A stretch of 64,000 nt of DNA from Apodemus sylvaticus (lineage: Eukaryota; Chordata; Mammalia; Rodentia; Muridae): positions 4,599,154 through 4,663,153 of the forward strand of contig NC_067485.1 of NCBI RefSeq assembly GCF_947179515.1, written 5' to 3'. The notes under the pieces were generated by a model. That model was not told where the DNA came from, did not search any database, and worked only from the letters and a program-made list of their open reading frames with translations. This document shows positions 36,808-51,217 of this stretch, one piece after another (position 1 is the stretch's first letter; each line of letters starts with the position of its first letter). The position numbers were made by a program, and so were the translations under genes.

Positions 36808-38099
36808 CCACGAATGATTTAGAAATACTTAATCTGGACGAGTAGAAATCCCACATTGTGCGAAAATATCTTGTTTTTCCTAAACAACACATTGTAACTC
36901 TATGTGCTTTGGTGTTGCCTGTATGTCCAAGCGAATATCTTCCACAGAGAATGCACTGTACAATTTTCTCTCTGAAGAATATGTGCGAATACCACATTTT
37001 AAGGAAGGACAGGGTTGCAGAATTTAGTAACCAAGAATACCTTAGAAATACTTACTCTGAACAAGAAGAAATCCCTCATTGTGTGACATTATCTTGTTTT
37101 TCCTAAACAGCACATTGTAACTCTATGTGCTTTTATGTTGCGTGAATGTCTAAGCATGTGGGCATACCACATTTTAAAGAAATACAGGGTGGCAGAGTAA
37201 AGACAAACATGAATGTTTTAGAAATTGTTAATATGGACGAGAAGAAATCCCTCATTTTGAGAAATTATCTTGTTTTTCCTAAACAACACCTTGTACCTCT
37301 AAATGCTTTGGTGTTGCATGTATGTCTAAGCGTGTATCTTCCACAGAGAATGCACTTAACAGATTTCTCTCGAAATTATATGTGCAAATACCACTGTTAA
37401 AGGAAAAACAGTGTTGCAGAGTAAAGACAACCGGGAATGACTTAGAAATACTTAATCTGGACGAAAACAAATCCCGCATTGTGTGAAATTATCGTGTTTT
37501 TCCTAATCAATATGTGGTAACTCTATTTGTTTGGTGTTGCGTGTATGTCTAAGTGTGTATCTTCCACAGCGAATGCACTGTACTGTTTCAGCTCAGAAGA
37601 ATATGTGCAAATACCACATTTTAAGGAAACACAGTCTTGCAGATTAAAGACAAACATGATTGTATTAGAAATACTTAATCTGGACAAGAAGAAAACCCTC
37701 ATTTTGCGAAATTATCTTGTTTTCCTAAACAAAATGTTGTAACTCTATGGGCTTTGGTGATGAATGTATGGCTAAGCGTTTATCTTCCACAGAGAATGCT
37801 CTGTACATTATTTCTAGGAAAAATATGTGCGAATACAACATTTTAAGGAAATACAGAGTTTCAGAGTAACGACAACCTTGAATGTTTTAGAAATACTTAT
37901 TGTGGACGAGAGCAAATCCCTCATTTTGATAAATTATCTTGTTTTTCCTAAACAACACGTTGTAACTCTATGTGCTTTGGTGTTGCATGTATGTCTAAGC
38001 ATGTATCTTCCACAGAGAATGCACTGTACAGTTCTCTCTCGAAATTATATATGCGAATACCACTGTTTAAGGAAATAGAGTGTTGCAGAGTAAAGACAA

Positions 38100-38415
38100 C
38101 CACGAATTTATTAGAAGTACTTAATCTGGACTAGAAAAAAATCACACATTGGGCCAAATTATCTTGTTTTTCTGAAACAACATGTTGTAAATCTATGTGC
38201 TTTGTTGATGCGTGTATGTCAAAGTGTGTATCTTCCACAGAGAATGCACTGTACGGTTTTTTCCTAAACAAGACGTTGTTATTCTATGTACTTTGGTGTT
38301 GCGTGTATGTATAAACATGTATCTTCCACAGAGAATGCACTGTACAGTTTTTTCTTGGAATAATATGTGCAAATACCACATATTAAGGAAATACAGGGTT
38401 GCAGTGAAAAGACAA
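38100..38415 (+). repeat. Composite monomer (316 bp)
   Basis: One monomer plus 92 bp. After GCACTGTACGGTTTTTTCC the sequence returns to CTAAACAAGACGTTG (38263 on), equivalent to a 132-bp deletion across two monomers. The joint lies in a T-run shared by both parts. Confidence 0.82.
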
Positions 38416-39300
38416 CCACGAATGATTTAGAAATACTTAATCTGGATGAGAAGAAATCCCACATTGTGCGAAAATATCTTGTTTTTCCTAAACAACAGGT
38501 TGTAACTCTATGTGCTTTTGTGTTGCTTGTATGTCGAAGCATGCTTCTTCCACAGAGAATGCACTGTAAAATTTTCACTCTGAAGAATATGTGCGAATAC
38601 CACATTTTAAGGAAGGACAGGGTTGCAGAATTAAGTAACCAAGAATATCTTAGAAATACTCTGAACAAGAAGAAATCCCTCATTGTGTGACATTATCTTG
38701 TTTTTCCTAAACAACACATTGTAACTCTATGTACTTTGGTGTTGCATGTATGTCTAAGCATGTATCTTCCACAGAGAATGCACTGTAAAGTTTTTTCTTG
38801 GAATAATATGTACGAATACCACATTTTAAGGAAATACAGGATTGCAGAGTAAAGACAACCACGAATGTTTTAGAAACACTTAATCGTGATCATAAGAAAT
38901 TACCCAATGTGCAAAATTATCTTGTTTTTCCTAAACAACACGTTGTAACTCTGTGTGCTTTGGTGTTGCTTGTATATCTAAGTGGGTATCTTCCAAACAA
39001 AATGCACTGTACAGATTTTTCTCGAGAGTATTTGTGCGAATAGCATATATTAAGGAAATACTGTTTCAGAGTAAAGATAACCCCGAATTTATTAGAAATA
39101 CTTAATGTGGATGAAAGAAATTGTGCATTGCGCGAAATTACCTTGTTTTTCCTAAACAACACGTTGTAACTCTATGTGCTCTGGAGTTGCGTGTATTTCT
39201 AAGCGTTTATCTTCCACAGAGAATGCACTGTACAATTTTGTCTGATGAATAGGTGCAAATACCACATATATAGAAATACAGTGTTGCAGAGTAAAGACAA

Positions 39301-42100
39301 CCATGAATGTTTTAAAATTCTTAATCTGGATGAGAAGAAATCCCTCATTTTTCAAAATTATCCTGTTTTTCATAAACAACAAGTTGTAAATCTATGTGCT
39401 TTGGTGTTGCGTGTATGTCTAAGAGTGTATCTTCCACAGAGAATGCACTGTACAGTTTTCTCTCAAAAGAATATGTGCAAATACCACATTTTAAGGCAAT
39501 CCTGTGTTGCAGAGTAAAGACAAACACAAATGTATTAGAAATATTTAATTGCACATGATGAAATACCTCAGTGTGCGAAATTATCGTGTTTTTCCTAAAC
39601 AACATGTCGTAACTCTATTTGCTTTGGTGTTGTGTGTATGTCTAAGAATTTATCTTCCACAGAGAATGCACTGAACAGTTTTATCTCGAAAGTATATGGG
39701 CGAATACGATATTTTAAGGAAATACAGTGTTGCATATTATAGACAAAAACGAATGTATTAGAAACACTTAATCTGGACGAGAAGAATTCCCACATCTTGC
39801 GAAATCATCTAGTTTTTCCTAAACAACACGATGTAACTCTATGTGCTTTAGTTTAGCTTATGTGTCTGAGCTTGTATCTTCCACAGAGAATGCACTGTAC
39901 AATTTTCTCTTGGAAGAATATGTGCGAACACCACATTTTAAGGATATACAGAGTTGCAAGTAAAGACAACCACGAATGTTTTAGAAATACTTAATGTGGA
40001 CGAGAAGAAATCCCTCATTTTGAGAAATTATCTTGTTTTTCCTAAACAACAAGTTGTAAATCTGTGTGCTGTGGTGTTGCATGTATGTCTAAGCATGTCT
40101 TCTACAGAGAATGCACTGAACAGTTTTATCTCGAAAGTATATGGGCAAATACCACATTTTAAGGAAATACAGTGTTGTAGAGTAAAGACAACCACGGATG
40201 TATTAGAAGTACTTAATCTGGACTAGAAGAAATCCCGCATTGTGCGAAATTGTCTTGTTTTTTCTAATCAACACGTTGTAACTCTATGTGTTTTTGTGTT
40301 CCATGTATGTCTAAGCGTGTATCTTCCTCAGAGAATGCACTATACACTTTTCTTTCTGAACTATATGTTCGAATACAAAATTTTAAGGAAATACAGTGAT
40401 GCAGAATAAAGAAAACCATGAATGTATTAGAAATACTTAATCGCGATGAGAAGAAATCCCGCATTGTGAAAAATTATCTTCTTTTTCCTAATCAACACGT
40501 TTTAACTCTATGTGCTTTGGTGTTGCGTGTATTTCTAGGCATGTATCTTCCACAGAGAATGCACTGTACAGTTTTCTCTCGGAATAATATGTGCGAATAC
40601 CACATTTTAAGGAAATGCAGGGTTGTAGAGGAAAGACAACCACGAATGTTTTAGAAATACTTAATCTGGACAAAAAGAAAACCCTCATTTTGCGAAATCA
40701 TCTTGTTTTCCTAAACAACACGTTGTATCTCTATGTGCTTTGGTGTTGCGTGTATGTCTAGGTGTGTATCTTACACAGAGAATGCACTGTACAGTTTTTC
40801 TTGGAAGAATATGTGCAAATACCACATTTTAAGGAAATACAGAGTTTCAGAGTAAAGACAACCACGAATGTTTTAGAAATACTTAATATAGACGAGAAGA
40901 AATCCCTCATTTTGAGAAATTATCTTGTTTTTGCTAAACAACACATTGTAACTCGATGGTCTTTGGTGTTTAATGTATATCTAAGCATATATCTTCCATA
41001 GAGAACGCGCTGTACATTTTACTCTCAGAAGAATATGTGTGAATACCACATTTTAAGCGTTGCAGAGTAAAGACAACAACGAATATTGTAGAAACACTTA
41101 ATCGCATTCACAAGAAATCACGCATTGTGCAAAATCATTTGGTTTTTCCTTATTAGCACATTGTAACTCTATGTGATTTTGTGTTGCATATATATCTAGC
41201 GTATATCTTCCAAAGAGAATGCACTCTACAGGTTTTTCTCGGGAGTATATGGGCGATACCATATTTTAAGCAAATACAGTGTTGCAGAGTAAAGACAATC
41301 ACGAATTTGATAGATATACTTAATGTGGACGAAAGAAATTGTGCATTGTGCGAAATTATCTTGTTTTTACTAAACAACATGTGGTAACTCTATGTGCTTT
41401 GGTGGTGCGTGTATGTCTAAGCATGTATCTACCACCGGGAATGCACTGTACAGTTTTCTCTTGGAATAATATGTGCGAATACCATATTTTAAGGAAATAC
41501 AGGGTTGCAGAAAAAAGACAGCCACGAATGTTTTAGAAATACTTAATCTGGACAAGAAGAAAACACTCATTTTGCGAAATTATCTTGTTTTCCTAAACAA
41601 CACATAGTAACACTATATGCTTTGGTGTTGCATGTATGTCTAAGACTGTATCTTCCACAGAGAATGCACTGTAAAGTTTTTTCTTGGTAGGATATGTGCG
41701 AATACCACATTTTAAGGAAATACAGAGTAGCAGAGTAAAGACAACAACGGATATTTTAGAAGTACTTAATGTGGACAAGAAGAAATCCCTCATTTTGAGA
41801 AATTACCTTGTTTTTCCTAAACAACACGATGTAGTTTTAAGTGCTTTGATGTTGCCTGAATGTCTAAGTGTGTATCTTCCACAGAGAATGCACTGTAAAG
41901 TTTTCTCTCGATATTATATGTGCGAATACCACATGTTAAGGAAACACAGTGTTGCAGAGTATAGACAACCACGAATGTATTAGAAGTACTTAATCGTGAC
42001 AAGAAGATATCCTGCATTGTGCGAAATTATCTTGTTTTTCCTAAACAACACGATGTAACTGTATGTGCTTTGGTGATGCGTGTATGTCTAAGTGTGTATC
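39301..42100 (+). repeat. Satellite block paralogous to 44-48 kb
   Basis: 39345-39795 recurs near 44047-44470, 45833-46256 and 47840-48266 (steps of about 4.7, 1.8 and 2.0 kb), each with GTCTAAGAATTTATC or similar and a following TTGCATA(T/G)TA variant. 39970-40700 matches 46430-47165 at offset about 6461. Confidence 0.8.
40233..40249 (-). promoter_or_regulatory. CENP-B-box-like site
   Basis: Minus strand reads TTTCGCACAATGCGGGA, a full match. The paralogous monomer near 46690 has CCTG for CCCG, a CpG transition that breaks the box. Confidence 0.72.
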
Positions 42101-45100
42101 TTCCACAGAGAATGCACTGTACAGTTTTTTCTTGGAAGGATATGTGCAAATACCACATTTTAAGGAAATACAGTGTTGCAGAGTAAAGACAACCACGAAT
42201 GTTTAAAAACACGTAATCTGGACGAGAAGAAATCCCTCATTTTGTGAAATTATCTTGTATTTCCTAAACTACACGTTGTAACTCTATGTGCTTTGGTAGT
42301 GCGTGTATGTCTAAGCGTCTATCTTCCACAGAGAATGCACTGTACAATTTTCTCTATAGAATATGTGCGAATACCACATTTTAAGGAAATACAGTGTTTC
42401 AGAATAAAGACAAAGTGGAAAGTATTAGAAATACATAATTGCGACTAAAAGAAATCTCACAGTGAGCGAAATTATCGTGTTTTTCTTTAACAACATGGGG
42501 TAAATCTATGTGATGTGGTGTTGCGTGTATGTCTAAGAGTGTATCCTCCACAGAGAAAGCACTGTACAGTTTTAACTCGAAAGTGTATGTGCGAATACTT
42601 TATTTTTAAGAAATACAGTGTTGCAGAGCAAAGACAACCACCAATGTATTAGAAATACTTAATCTGGAAGAGAAGAAATCCCGCATTGTGTGAAATTATC
42701 TTGTTTTCCTAAACAACACGTTGTAACTCTATGTGCTTTGCTGTTGCGTGTATGTCTAAGCATGTATCCTCAACAGAGAATGCACTGTACAATTTGCTCT
42801 CTGAAGAATATGTGCGAATACCACATTTTAAGGTTATACAGGGTTGCAGAATAAAGACAACCATGAAAATCCTAGAATTACTTCATCTGAACAAGAAGAA
42901 ATCCCTCATTGTGCGAAATTATCTTGTTTTTCCTAAGCAACACGTTGTAACTCTATTTGCTTTGCTGTTGAATATATATCTAAACATATATCTTCCATAG
43001 AGAATGCACTGTACAGTTTACTCTCGAAAGAATATGTGTGAATACCACATTTTAAGGAAATACAGGATTGCAGAGTAAAGACAACCACCAATGTTTTAGA
43101 AACACTTAATCTCAATCACAAGAAATCACTCATTGTCCGAAATAATCTTGTTTTTCATAAACAGCACATTGTATCACTATGTGCTTTTGTGTTGCATGTA
43201 TATCTAAGCGTATATCTTCCAAAGAGAATGCACTGTACAGCTTTATCTCTGGAGTTTATGTGCAAATACCATATTTTAAGGAAATACAGTGTTGCAGAGT
43301 AAAGACAATCACGGATTTGTTAGAAATATTTGATGTGGATGAAAGAAATTGTGCATTGAAAGAAATTATCTTGTTTTTCCTAAACAACACGTTGTAACTC
43401 CTTGTGCTTTGGTGTTACGTGTATGGCTAAGCGTGTATCTTTCACAGAGAATGCACTGTAAAATTTTTCTCAGAAGAATATATTGCATACCACATTTTAA
43501 AGAAATACAGTGTTGCAGAGCAAAGACAAATATGAATGTTTTAGAAATTCTTAATCTGGACGAGAAGAAATCCCTCATTTTGTAAAATTATCTTGTTTTT
43601 CCTAAACAATACATTGTAACTCTATGTGCTTTGTTGTTGTGTGTATGTCTAAGCGTGTATCTTCCTCAGAGAATGCACTGTACAATTTTCTCTCTGAAGA
43701 ATATGTGCGAATACCATTTTTTAAGGAAATACAGTGTTGTAGAGTAAAGACAACCACGAATGAATTAGATATACATAATCTGGATGAGAAGAAATATCGC
43801 ATTGTGCAAAATTATCTTGTTTTTCCTAAACAACACGTTGTAACTCTATGTGCTTTCGGGATGCGTGTATTTCTAAGTGTGTATCTTCCACAGAGATGCA
43901 CTGTACAATTTTCTGTCTGATGAATATGTGCGATTACCACATTTATAGAAATACAGTGTTGCAGAGTAAAGACAACCATGATGTTCTAGAAATACTTAAT
44001 CAGGATGAGAAGAAATCCCTCATTTTTCAAAATTATCTTGTTTTTCCTAAACAACAATTTGTAAATCTAGGTGCTTTGGTGTTGCGTGTATGTCTAAGCA
44101 TATATCTTCCCCAGAGAATGCACTGTACAGTTTTCTCTCAAAAGAATATGTGAAAATAACACATTTTAAGGATATACAGTGTTGCAGAGTAAAGACAAAC
44201 ACGAATGTATTAGAAATACTTAATTGCGCATGATGAAATCCCTCAGTGTGCAAAATTATCGTGTTTTTCCTAAACAACATGTGGTAACTCTATTTGCTTT
44301 GGTGTTGCGTGTATGTCTAAGAATTTATCTTCAACATAGAATGCACTGAACAGTTTTATCTTGAAAGCATATGGGCAAATACGATATTTTAAGGAAATAG
44401 AGTGTTGCATAGTAAAGACAACCACGAATGTTTTAGAAATACTTAATCTGGACGAGAAGAATTCCCACATCTTGCAAAATTATCTTGAGTTTCCTAAACA
44501 ACACGCTGTACCTCTATATGCATTAGTTTTGCTTGTTTGTCTGAGCTTGTATATTCCACAGAGAATGCTCTGTACAATTTTCTCTAGAAAGAATATGTGC
44601 GAATACCATATTTTAATTAAATACAGTGTTGCAGAGTAAAGACAACCTCGAATGTTTTAGAAATACTTAATGTGGACGAGAAGAAATCCCTCATTTTCAG
44701 AAATTATCTTGTTTTTCCTAAACAACAATATGTAACTCTATGTGCTTTGGTATTATGTGTATGTCTAAGCATGTATCTTCCACAGGGAATGCACTGTACA
44801 ATTTTCTCTTGTAATAATATGTGCGAATACCATATTTTAAGGAAATACAGGGTTGCAGAACAAAGACATCCACGAATGTTTTAGAAATACTTAATCTGGA
44901 CAAGAAGAAAACCCTCATTTTGCGAAATTATCTTGTTTTCCTAAACAACATGTGGTAACACTATGTGCTTTGGTGTTGCGTGTATGTCTAAGTGTGTATC
45001 TTCCACAGAGAATGCACTGTACAGTTTTGTCTTGGAAGGATATGTGCGAATACCACATTTTAAGGAAATACAGTGTTGCAGAATAAAGACAACCACGGAT

Positions 45101-48100
45101 GTTTAAAAATACATAATCCGGACAAGAAGAAATCCCTCATTTTGCGAAATTATCTTGTATTTCCTAAACAACACGTTGTAACTCTATGTGCTTTTGTAGT
45201 GCACGTATGTCTAAGCGTGTATCTTCCACAGAGAATGCACTGTCCAACTTTCTCTCTGAAGAATATGTGCGAATACCACATTTTAAGGAAATACAGTGTT
45301 GCAGAATAACGACAAACAGGAAAGTATTAGAAATACTTAATTGCGACTAAAAGAAATCGCACAGTGTGCGAAATTATCGCGTTTTTCCTTAACAACACGT
45401 GGTAAATCTATGTGATTTGGTGTTGCGTGTATGTCTAAGAGTGTATCCTCCACAGAGAAAGCACTTTACACTTTTAACTCGAAAGTATATGTGCGAATAC
45501 TTTATTTTTAAGAAACACAGTGTTGCAGAGCAAAGACAACCACCAATGTATTAGAAATACTTAATCTGGACGAGAAGAAATCCCGCATCGTGAGAAATTA
45601 TCTTGTTTTACCTAAACAACACATTGTAACTCTATGTGCTTTGGTGTTGCGTGTATTTCTAAGCATGTATCTTCCACAGAGATGCACTGTACAATTTTCT
45701 GTCTGAATAATATGTTCGAATACCACATTTAAAGAAATACAGCATTGCAGAGTAAAGCCAACCATGATGTTTTAGAAATACTTAATCTGAATGAGAAGAA
45801 ATCCCTCATTTTTCGAAATTAACTTGTTTTTTCTAAACAACAATTTGTAAATCTAAGTGCTTTGGTGTTGCGTGTATATCTAAGCATGTATCTTCCCCAG
45901 AGAATGCACTATACAGTTTTTTCTCAAACGAATATGTGCAAATACCACATTTTAAGGAAACACAGTGTTTCAGGGTAAAGAAAAACACGAATGTATTAGA
46001 AATACTTAATAGCGCATGATGAAATCCCTCAGTGTGCAGAGTTATCGTGTTTTTCCTAAACAACATGTGGTAACTCTATTTGCTTTGGTGTTGCGTGTAT
46101 GTCTAAGAATTTATCTTCCACAGAGAATGCACTGATCAGTTTTATCTCGAAATTATTTGGGCGAATACGATATTTTAAGGAAATACAGTGTTGTATAGTA
46201 AAGACAACCACGAATGTATTAGAAATACTTAATCTGGACGAGAAGAATTCCCACATCTTGCAAAATTATCTTGTTTTTCCTAAACAACACGTTGTAACTC
46301 TATGTGCTTTAGTTTTGTTTGTGTGTCTGAGCTTGTATCTTGCACAGAGAATGCACTGTACAATTTTCTCTTGGAAGAAAATGTGCGAATACCACATTTT
46401 AAGGAAATACAGTGTTGCAGAGTATAGAAAACTACGAATGTTTTAGAAATAATTAATGTGGACGAGAAGAAATCCCTCTTTTGAGAAATTATCTTGTTTT
46501 TCCTAAACAACAAGATGTAAATCTCTGTGCTGTGGTGTTGCATGTATTTCTAAACGTGTCTTCCACAGAGAATGCACTTAACAGTTTTATCTCGAAAGTA
46601 TATGGGCAAATACCACATTTTAAGGAAATACAGTGTTGCAGAGTAAAGAAAACCACGGATGTATTAGAAGTACTTAATCTGGACTAGAGGAAATCCTGCA
46701 TTGTGCGAAATTATCTTGTTTTTCCTAATCAACACATTGTAACTCTATGTGCTTTTGTGTTGGGAGTATGTCTAAACATGTATCTTCCACAGAGTATGCA
46801 CTATACAATTTTCTTTCTGAACTGTATGTTCGATTATGACATTTTAAGGAAATACAGTGATGCAGAATAAAGAAAACCACGAATGTATTAAAATACTTAA
46901 TCGCGACTAGAAGAAATCCTGCATTTTGGGAAATTATCTTTATTTTCCAAATCAACACGTTGTAACTCTATGTGCTTTGGTTTTGCGTGTATGTCTAAGC
47001 ATGTATCCTACACAGGGAATGCAATGTACAGTTTTCTCTCGGAATGATATGTGCGAATACCATATTTTAGGGAAATGCAGGGTTGCAGAAAAAAAGACAA
47101 CCACGAATGTTTTAGAAATTCTTAATCTGGACATGAAGAAAACACTCATTTTGCGAAATTATCTTGTTTTCCTAAACAACACGTAGTAACACTATGTGCA
47201 TTGGTGTTGCGTGTATGTCTAAGAGTGTATCTTCCACAGAGAATGCCCTGTACAGATTTTCTTTGAAGGATATGTGCGAATACCACATTTTAAGGAAATA
47301 CAGGGTTGCAGAGTAAAGACAACCAACATGTTTAAAAATACGTAATCTGGACGAGAAGAAATCCCTCATTTTGCAAAATTATCTTGTTTTTCCTAAACAA
47401 CACATTGTAACTGTACATGCTTCAGTAGTGCGTGTAAGTCTAAGCTTGTGTCTTACACAGAAAATGCACTATACAATTTTCTCTCTGAAGAATATGTGCG
47501 AATACAACATTTTAAGGAAATACAGTGTTGCAGCATAAAGACTACCAGGAATGTATTAGATATCCTTAATCTGGACGAGAAGAAATCTCGCATTGTGCGA
47601 AATTATCTTGTTTTTCCTAAAAAAAAAAACACGTTGTAAGTCTATGTGCTTTGGTGTTGCGTGTATTTTTAAGCATGTATATTCCATAGAGAATGCACTG
47701 TACACTTTTCTGTCTGAAGAATATGTGCGAATACCACATTTATAGAAATACAGTGTGGCATAGTAAAGGCAACCATGAATGTTTTAGAAATACTTAATCT
47801 GGATGAGAAGAAATCCCTCATTTTTCGAAATTATCCTGTTTTTCCTAAACAACAAGTTGTAAATCTAGGTGCTTTGGTGTTGAGTGTATGTCTAAGCATG
47901 TATCTTCCATAGAGAATGCACTGTACAGTTTTCTCTCAAAAGAATATGTACAAATACAACATTTTAAGAAATACAGTGTTGCAGAGTAAAGACAAATACG
48001 AATGTATTAGAAATACTTAATTGCGACTAGAAGAAATCCCAGTGTGCGAAATTATCGTGTTTTTCCTAAAACACATGTGCTAACTCAATTTGCTTTGGTG

Positions 48101-48900
48101 TTGCGTGTATGCATAAGCATGTATCTTCCACAGAGAATGCACTGAACAGTTTTATCTCGAAAGTATATGGGCGAATACAATATATTAAGGAAATACAGTG
48201 TTGCATAGTAAAGACAACCACGAATGTATTAGAAGTACTTAATCTGGATGAGAAGTATTCCCACATCTTGCGAAATTATCTTGTTTTTTCTAAACAACAC
48301 GTTGTAACTCCATGTGCTTTAGTTTTGCTGGTGTGTCTGAGCTTGTATCTTCCACAGAGAATGCACTGTACAATTTTCTCTTGGACGAATATTTGCGAAT
48401 ACCACATTTTAAGGAAATACAGAGTTGCAGTTTAAAGACAGCCACGAATGTTTTAGAAACACTTAATCGCGATCACAAGAAATCAATCATTGTGCAAAAT
48501 TATCTTGTTTTTCATAAACAGCACGTTGTATCACTATGTGCTTTTGTGTTGCATGTATATCTAAGTGTATATCTTCCAAAGAGAATGCACTGTACAGTTT
48601 TTTCTCTGGAGTATATGTGCGAATACCATATTTTAAGGAAAAACAGTGTTGCAGAGTAAAGACAAGCACGAATTTGTTAGAAATACTTAATGTGGACGAA
48701 AGAAATTGTGCATTGCATGAAATTATCTTGTTTTTCCTAAACAACACGTTGTAACTGTATGTGCATTGGTGTTGCATGTATGTCTAAGCGTGTATCTTCC
48801 ACAGAGAATGCACCGTACAGTTTTCTCTCAGAATAATATGTGCGAATACCACATTTTAAGGAAATACAGGGTTGCAGAGGAAAGACAACAACAAATGTTT
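42101..48900 (+). repeat. Satellite block with 2900- and 2230-bp repeats
   Basis: The monomer with GTTTAAAAACACGTAATC at 42188 recurs at 45088 (offset 2900) and 47318 (offset 2230). The monomer with CAGAGAAAGCAC and CTTTATTTTTAAG at about 42545 recurs at about 45445. An 11-A run occurs at 47619-47629. Confidence 0.8.
47619..47629 (+). repeat. 11-bp A homopolymer
   Basis: The usual CCTAAACAACACG is replaced by CCT, eleven A and CACG, an expanded A-run within a monomer (probably slippage). Confidence 0.8.
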
Positions 48901-50046
48901 TAGAAATATGTAATCTGGACAAGAAGAAAACCCTCATTTTGCAAAATTTTCTTGTTTTCCTAAACAACACGTTGTAACTCTATGTGCTTTGGTGTTGCGT
49001 GTATGTCTAACTGTGTATATTCCACAGACATTGCACTGTAAAGTTTTGTCTTGGAAGACTATGTGCAAATACCACATTTTAAGGAAATACAGGGTTGCAG
49101 AGAAAAGACAACCACGAATGTATTAGATATACTTAATCTGGATGAGAAGAAATCTCGCCTTGTGTGAAATTATCTTGTTTTTCCTAAACAACACGTTGTA
49201 ACTCTATGTGTTTGGGTGTTGTGTGTATTTCTAAGCGTGTATCTTTCACAGAGATTGCAATGTACAATTTTCTGTCTGAAGAATATGTGCGAATACCACA
49301 TTTATAGAAATACAGTGTTGCAGAATAAAGACAACCATGAATGTTTTAGAAATACTTAATCTGGATGAGAATAAATCCCTCATATTTCAAAATATCTTGT
49401 TTTTCCTAAAGAACAAGTTATAACCATATGTGCTTTGGTGTTGCGTGTATGTCTAAGCATTTATCTTCCACAGAGAATGCACTGTACAGTTTTCTCTCAG
49501 AAGAATATGTGCAAATACCACATTTTAAGGAAATACAGTGTTGCAGAATAAAGACAACCACGAATGTATTAGAAATACTTAATCTGGACTATAAGAAATC
49601 CCTCATTTTGCGAAATTATCTTGTTTTTCCTAAAAAACACGTTGTACCTCTATGTGCTTTCATGTTGCGTGTATGTCTAAGCGTGTATCTTCCACAGAGA
49701 ATGCACTGTACACATTTCTCTCGGAAGAATATGTGCGAGTGGCACATTTTAAGCGAATACAGTGTTGCAGAGTAAAGACAACCACGAATGTATTAGAAAT
49801 AGTTAATCTGGACAAGAAGAAATCCCTCATTTTGTGAAATTACCGTATTTTTCCTAAACAACACGTTTTAACTCTATGTGCTTTGGTGTTGCGTGTTTGT
49901 CTAAGCCTGTATCTTCCAGAGAGAATGCACTGTAATATTTTCTCTCGGCAGCATATGTGTGAATACCATATTTAAAAGAAATACAGTGTTGCAGAGTAAA
50001 GTGAACCACGAATGTTTTGGAAATACTTAATCTGGGTGAGAAGAAA

Positions 50047-50063
50047 TCCCGCATTATGCGAAA
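50047..50063 (-). promoter_or_regulatory. CENP-B-box-like site
   Basis: Minus strand reads TTTCGCATAATGCGGGA, a full match at the nine essential positions. The paralog near 59010 has AGAA in place of CGAA and is broken. Confidence 0.7.
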
Positions 50064-51047
50064 TTATCTTGTTTTTCCTAAACAACACGTTGTAACTCTA
50101 TGTGCGTTGTTGTTGGGTGTATGCATGACCATGTATCGTCCACAGAGAATGCACGGTACACTTTTCTCTTTGAAGAATATGTGCGAATACCACATTTTAA
50201 GGAAATACAGTGTTGCAGAATAAAGACAACCACGAATGTATTAGAAATACTTAATCTGGACAAGAAGAAATCCAGCATTGTGCGAACTTTTCTTATTTTT
50301 CCTAAACAACACGTTGTAACTCTATGTGCTTTGGTATTGCGTGTATGTCTATGCGTGTATCTTCCACAGAGAATGCACTGTACAATTTTCTCTCAGAAGA
50401 ATATTTGCGCATGCCATATTTTAAGGAAATACAGTTTTGCAGAGTAAAGACAAACACGAATGTATGAGAAATACATGTTTTCTATGAGAAGATATCCAGT
50501 ATTGTGCGAAATTATCTTGTTTTTCATAAACAACACATCTTAATTCTATGTGCTTTGTTGTTGCGTGTATGTCTAAGTGTGTATCTTCCAGAGAGAATGC
50601 ACTGACCAGTTTTCTCTTTGGAGTATATGTTCGAATACCATATTTAAAGGAAATAGAGTGTTTCAGAGTAAAGACAACCACGAATATATTAGAAATACTT
50701 TATCTGGCCGAGAAGAAATCCCTCATTTTGTGAAATTATCTTGTTTTTCCTAAACAACACATTTTAACTCTATGGGCTTTAAGTATTGCGTGTATGTCTA
50801 AGTGTATATCTTCCAGAGAGAATGCACTGTACAGTTTTCTCTCGGGAGCATATGTGCGAATACCATATTTAAAGGAAATACAATGTTGTAGAGTAAAGAC
50901 AACTATGAATGTATTAGAAATACTTTATCTGGCCGAGGAGAAATCCCTCATTTTGCGAAATTATCTTGTTTTTCCTAAACAACACATGGTAACTCTACTT
51001 GCTTTAGTGTTGCGTGTATTTCTAAGTGTGTATCTTCAAAGAGAATG

Positions 51048-51119
51048 CACTGTACAATTTTCTCTGAAAAATACCTGCGAATACACTGTACAATTTTCTC
51101 TGAAAAATACCTGCGAATA
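51048..51119 (+). repeat. Perfect 36-bp tandem duplication
   Basis: 51048-51083 and 51084-51119 are identical (each begins CACTGTACAATTTTCTCTGA and ends CTGCGAATA). The paralog at about 60009-60050 has a single copy, so the duplication arose after the two long stretches separated. Confidence 0.93.
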
Positions 51120-51200
51120 CCACATTTTAAGCAAATAGAGTGTTTCAGAGTAAAGACAACCACGAATATATTAGAAATATTTAATCTAGAGGAAAAGAAA

Positions 51201-51217
51201 TCCCGCATTGTGCGAAA
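51201..51217 (-). promoter_or_regulatory. CENP-B-box-like site
   Basis: Minus strand reads TTTCGCACAATGCGGGA, a full match. The paralog near 60130 is broken by changes at the CpG and a 1-bp loss. Confidence 0.72.

Larger units (their letters stand above)
36231..39300 (+). repeat. Satellite block rich in broken monomers
   Basis: Contains a 125-bp truncated monomer (36683-36807), a ~178-bp shortened monomer (about 37029-37206) and a 316-bp composite monomer (38100-38415). Two further copies of the TAAGTAACCAAGAATA variant lie near 37020 and 38630. Confidence 0.8.
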
